From assembly GCF_905147365.1 (NCBI RefSeq), contig NC_056413.1:4046501-4110500 (forward strand): DNA of 64,000 nucleotides. Reading direction: 5' to 3'. The notes under the pieces were generated by a model. The model was not told where the DNA came from and did no database searches. It saw nothing but the letters and a program-made list of their open reading frames with translations. Position 1 is the stretch's first letter. Each line of letters opens with the position of its first letter. Positions 62,165 through 64,000 of the stretch are shown one piece after another. The translations under genes were made by a program, and so were the position numbers. The DNA is from Aricia agestis (Eukaryota > Arthropoda > Insecta > Lepidoptera > Lycaenidae).

Positions 62165-62717
62165 CCCAACCGGACTCATTTACTCGTTTGCTCTCTAATT
62201 TTCTAAAATAAAAATTACCAACCCGACCGAAACAATCAGACTTCCCGAATATGAATATGAAGTATACGCGCGCACGGTGCGACTTGATGCTGGTTTGCTA
62301 CTTAAACTTATCTGAAATCATGCTAATGCGTTCGTATACTCGATTTGGACAGTCCAGTACGAATATCGTCTACTGTGATTATTATATTACTGTAATAAGA
62401 ATGGATACTGGTTGTTAAAACTATTAATTGTTAACAACAGCTGCAGCATCGAAACCACGACCGCCATTTTGTTCAAAGGTCAAATAAATATTGCCTGAAC
62501 AATAAAAGGTCACAATATTTGCTACCTGTTGAAAGCGGTAAAATAATTTCATTCGTTATCAAAATTAACAACCCTATTTTTAAACCCTTCTTAGCTATTT
62601 TAGGTAGATGTTTAATGTTTGTAGTAGTGGTCATACTTTTAATTTTGCACATATTTTGTATGTGTATAAGATCTTTGTAATTAAAATATTATGTTAACAT
62701 AATATTTTTAACTATAC
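62165..62717. other. Intronic, no recognised feature
   Basis: Nothing recognised. Confidence 0.3.
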
Positions 62718-63513
62718 ATTTTTTTTTTAAATAAGGGGGCAAACGAGCAAACGGGTCACCTGATGGTAAGCAACTATCGTCGCCCATGGACACTCGCAAC
62801 ATCAGAAGAGCTGCAGGTGCGTTGCCGGCCTATTAAGAGGGAATACGCTCTTTTCTTGAAGGTTTGCAGGTCGTATCGGTCTGGAAATACTGCTGGTGAC
62901 AGTTCATTCCAGAGTTTTACAGTGCGCGGCAGAAAGTTACGCGAAAAACGCACTGTGGAAGACTGCCACTCATCAAGGTGATGAGGATGGTATGTTTTTC
63001 GCGTGGAACGATAGCGAAAAGTTGCAGGTGGTATGATTCCGAACAATTCCTCAGAGCACTCCCCGTGATACAACCGATAGAGGATGCAGAGTGAAGCTAC
63101 ATCTCGGCGTAATTCCAGGGGGTCCAAGCTGTTTGAAACACTATGGCAGTCAACAATTCGAGCAGCCCTTCGTTGGATACGATCCAGAGGGAGCAGTTGG
63201 TATTTTGGCGCCCCTGCCCAGAGATGAGAACAATATTCCATATGAGGCCGAACCTGCGCCTTGTAGAGTTGTAGGCGTTGGTCCGGACTGAAGTACTGTC
63301 TTGCTCTGTTAAGTTCACCAAGCTTCTTCGAGGCTAATTTGGCCTTACCCTCAAGATGATATCGGAACTGGACTTCGCTCGATATGTTGATACCAAGTAT
63401 CTTAATGCTAGGGGAGATGGTTAAAGATGTGCCCTCGAAACGAGGATAAACGACCATTGGTGACTTTTTAGTGGTGAACGCGCAGACTTGTGTCTTGGTG
63501 GGGTTGAATAAAT
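62718..63513 (-). pseudogene. Jockey/CR1-like LINE, 5'-truncated copy
   Basis: Poly-A and tail at 62718-62773, then an intact frame from stop TAG (62774-62776) up to about 63513. It reads FNPTKTQVCAFTTKKSPMVV ... ILGINISSEV ... LYKAQVRPHMEYCSHLWAGA, PKYQLLPLDRIQRRAARIVD ... LRRDVASLCILYRLYHGECS, EELF ... FLPRTVKLWNELSPAVFP ... GRQRTCSSSDVASVHGRR. This is the region after the reverse transcriptase catalytic core in lepidopteran jockey-type Pol. About 245 residues remain, a quarter or so of the usual ORF2. No stops, so a young insertion. The + strand frames here are antisense shadows. Confidence 0.88.
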
Positions 63514-63562
63514 TAATCAAATAATATTTGATAATAATATTATAATGTGTCAGCCGCACAAG
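63514..63562. other. LINE 5' junction
   Basis: The frame continues by chance into AT-rich flank (AATAATATTATAATG). The true break with the LINE is near 63513. Confidence 0.5.
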
Positions 63563-63724
63563 GAGAATCTCTAAACTCTACACATTAGTCAAAATCGGTG
63601 GCCTGGCCATTTATCATTACTGTGTATTTTAGTTTAGTTTAGTATTAAGTTCAAAGCCCTGGCGAATAACAAAATGGCCAAGCCACCGATTTTGACTAAT
63701 GTGTAGAGTTTTTAGATTCTTCTC
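63563..63724. repeat. Foldback, ~50 bp arms
   Basis: GAGAATCTCTAAACTCTACA, CATTAGTCAAAATCGGTGGC at the left pairs with GCCACCGATTTTGACTAATG, TGTAGAGTTTTTAGATTCTT at the right. AT-rich loop of about 60 bp. It abuts the LINE 5' junction. Confidence 0.8.
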
Positions 63725-63956
63725 AAATTCTTCTTAAATGTTATTATCAAATATTTTGCCGTTCTTTAGGGTAAAATTAAGGTTTTTAGATTTAGGGTTG
63801 AGTATGTAAGGTTATAAACTTGAGATCTCACTACTTTTTGACACGACGAACTATAATATTATGTTCTCATCTCGGCAACATTTTTACATGAAAGTGTTTT
63901 TGGTGGGATTTCATTTCTTTTTGTAAGCTGGTTTACGTTGTTTTTCTTTTGGTTCA
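63725..63956. other. No recognised gene; GTTTTTGGTGGGATT motif
   Basis: The motif at 63896-63910 recurs near 1529 and is probably an old repeat. Confidence 0.35.
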
Positions 63957-64000
63957 TTTTTTAGGGTTCCGTAGGGTAGAAACGGGACCCTATTACTGAG
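63957..64000 (-). mobile_element. GGGTTCC repeat, cut by window end
   Basis: TTTTTTAGGGTTCCGTAGGG, AAACGGGACCC is the reversed 3' end of the repeat seen at 36265-36900. Confidence 0.65.

Noticed and set aside
1..64000. Bacterial or viral features (operons, Shine-Dalgarno sites, endogenous virus genes)
   Set aside because: No long intronless genes, no viral polymerase, capsid or envelope frames recognised. The sequence is typical insect nuclear DNA.

Overview
The window looks like 64 kb of insect nuclear DNA, most likely from a moth or butterfly. It is AT-rich and has canonical GT-AG splice sites. It is packed with repeats of lepidopteran type: short retroposons ending in a tail rich in GGGTCACCTGATGG-like sequence, non-autonomous Helitrons with TC...CTAG ends, many foldback MITEs, and remnants of Jockey/CR1-like and RTE-like LINEs. 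I see no prokaryotic genes, no CRISPR array, no rRNA and no convincing functional tRNA gene.

The only gene I can support firmly is on the + strand: part of a 5-HT2-family serotonin receptor (class A GPCR). One exon (29549-29840) carries the N-terminus, TM1 and TM2. A second (58534-58636) carries ECL1 and TM3 up to the DR of the DRY motif. The phases match (1 then 2). The intron between them is 28,693 bp and the gene runs on beyond the right edge. Which insect paralog it is (5-HT2A/alpha or 5-HT2B/beta) I cannot settle.

Layout. 1-29.5 kb: upstream of the receptor start codon, repeats only (it could include 5'UTR introns). 29.5-58.5 kb: the long intron, holding a degraded LINE, a ~1.1 kb Harbinger-like transposon with a transposase remnant, and many nested MITEs, Helitrons and SINEs. 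Three short, weakly supported coding-like fragments also lie in it (32524-32655, 33099-33284 minus, 42800-42905). 58.6-64 kb: the next intron, with SINEs, a tRNA-derived SINE and a 5'-truncated LINE whose surviving frame is the longest in the window.

Repeat families, named here for cross-reference. Tail-SINE: head GTGGGAGAGCC, C-rich CCCTA/CCCTT block, and a 3' tail identical in kind to the local LINE 3' end. HeliB: TCCATACTAATATTATAAATG ... GCGGGCGTCATCTAG. HeliE, HeliF, HeliG: other Helitron-like families. MITE-D: ~260 bp hairpins beginning ACAGGGTGTAAC. GGGTTCC repeat: ends in GGTACGGAACCCTAAAAA. SINE-R and SINE-T: tRNA-derived. Several TIR elements have recognisable target duplications: hAT-like 8 bp, piggyBac-like TTAA, Harbinger-like TTA, and TA.

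The repeats do not form a pathway. They show repeated insertion of one family into another, and capture of one LINE tail by at least two different SINE heads. I found no convincing new biological system. The best leads are the G-quadruplex-rich SINEs around receptor exon 2, the long near-perfect hairpins, and the three coding-like fragments.
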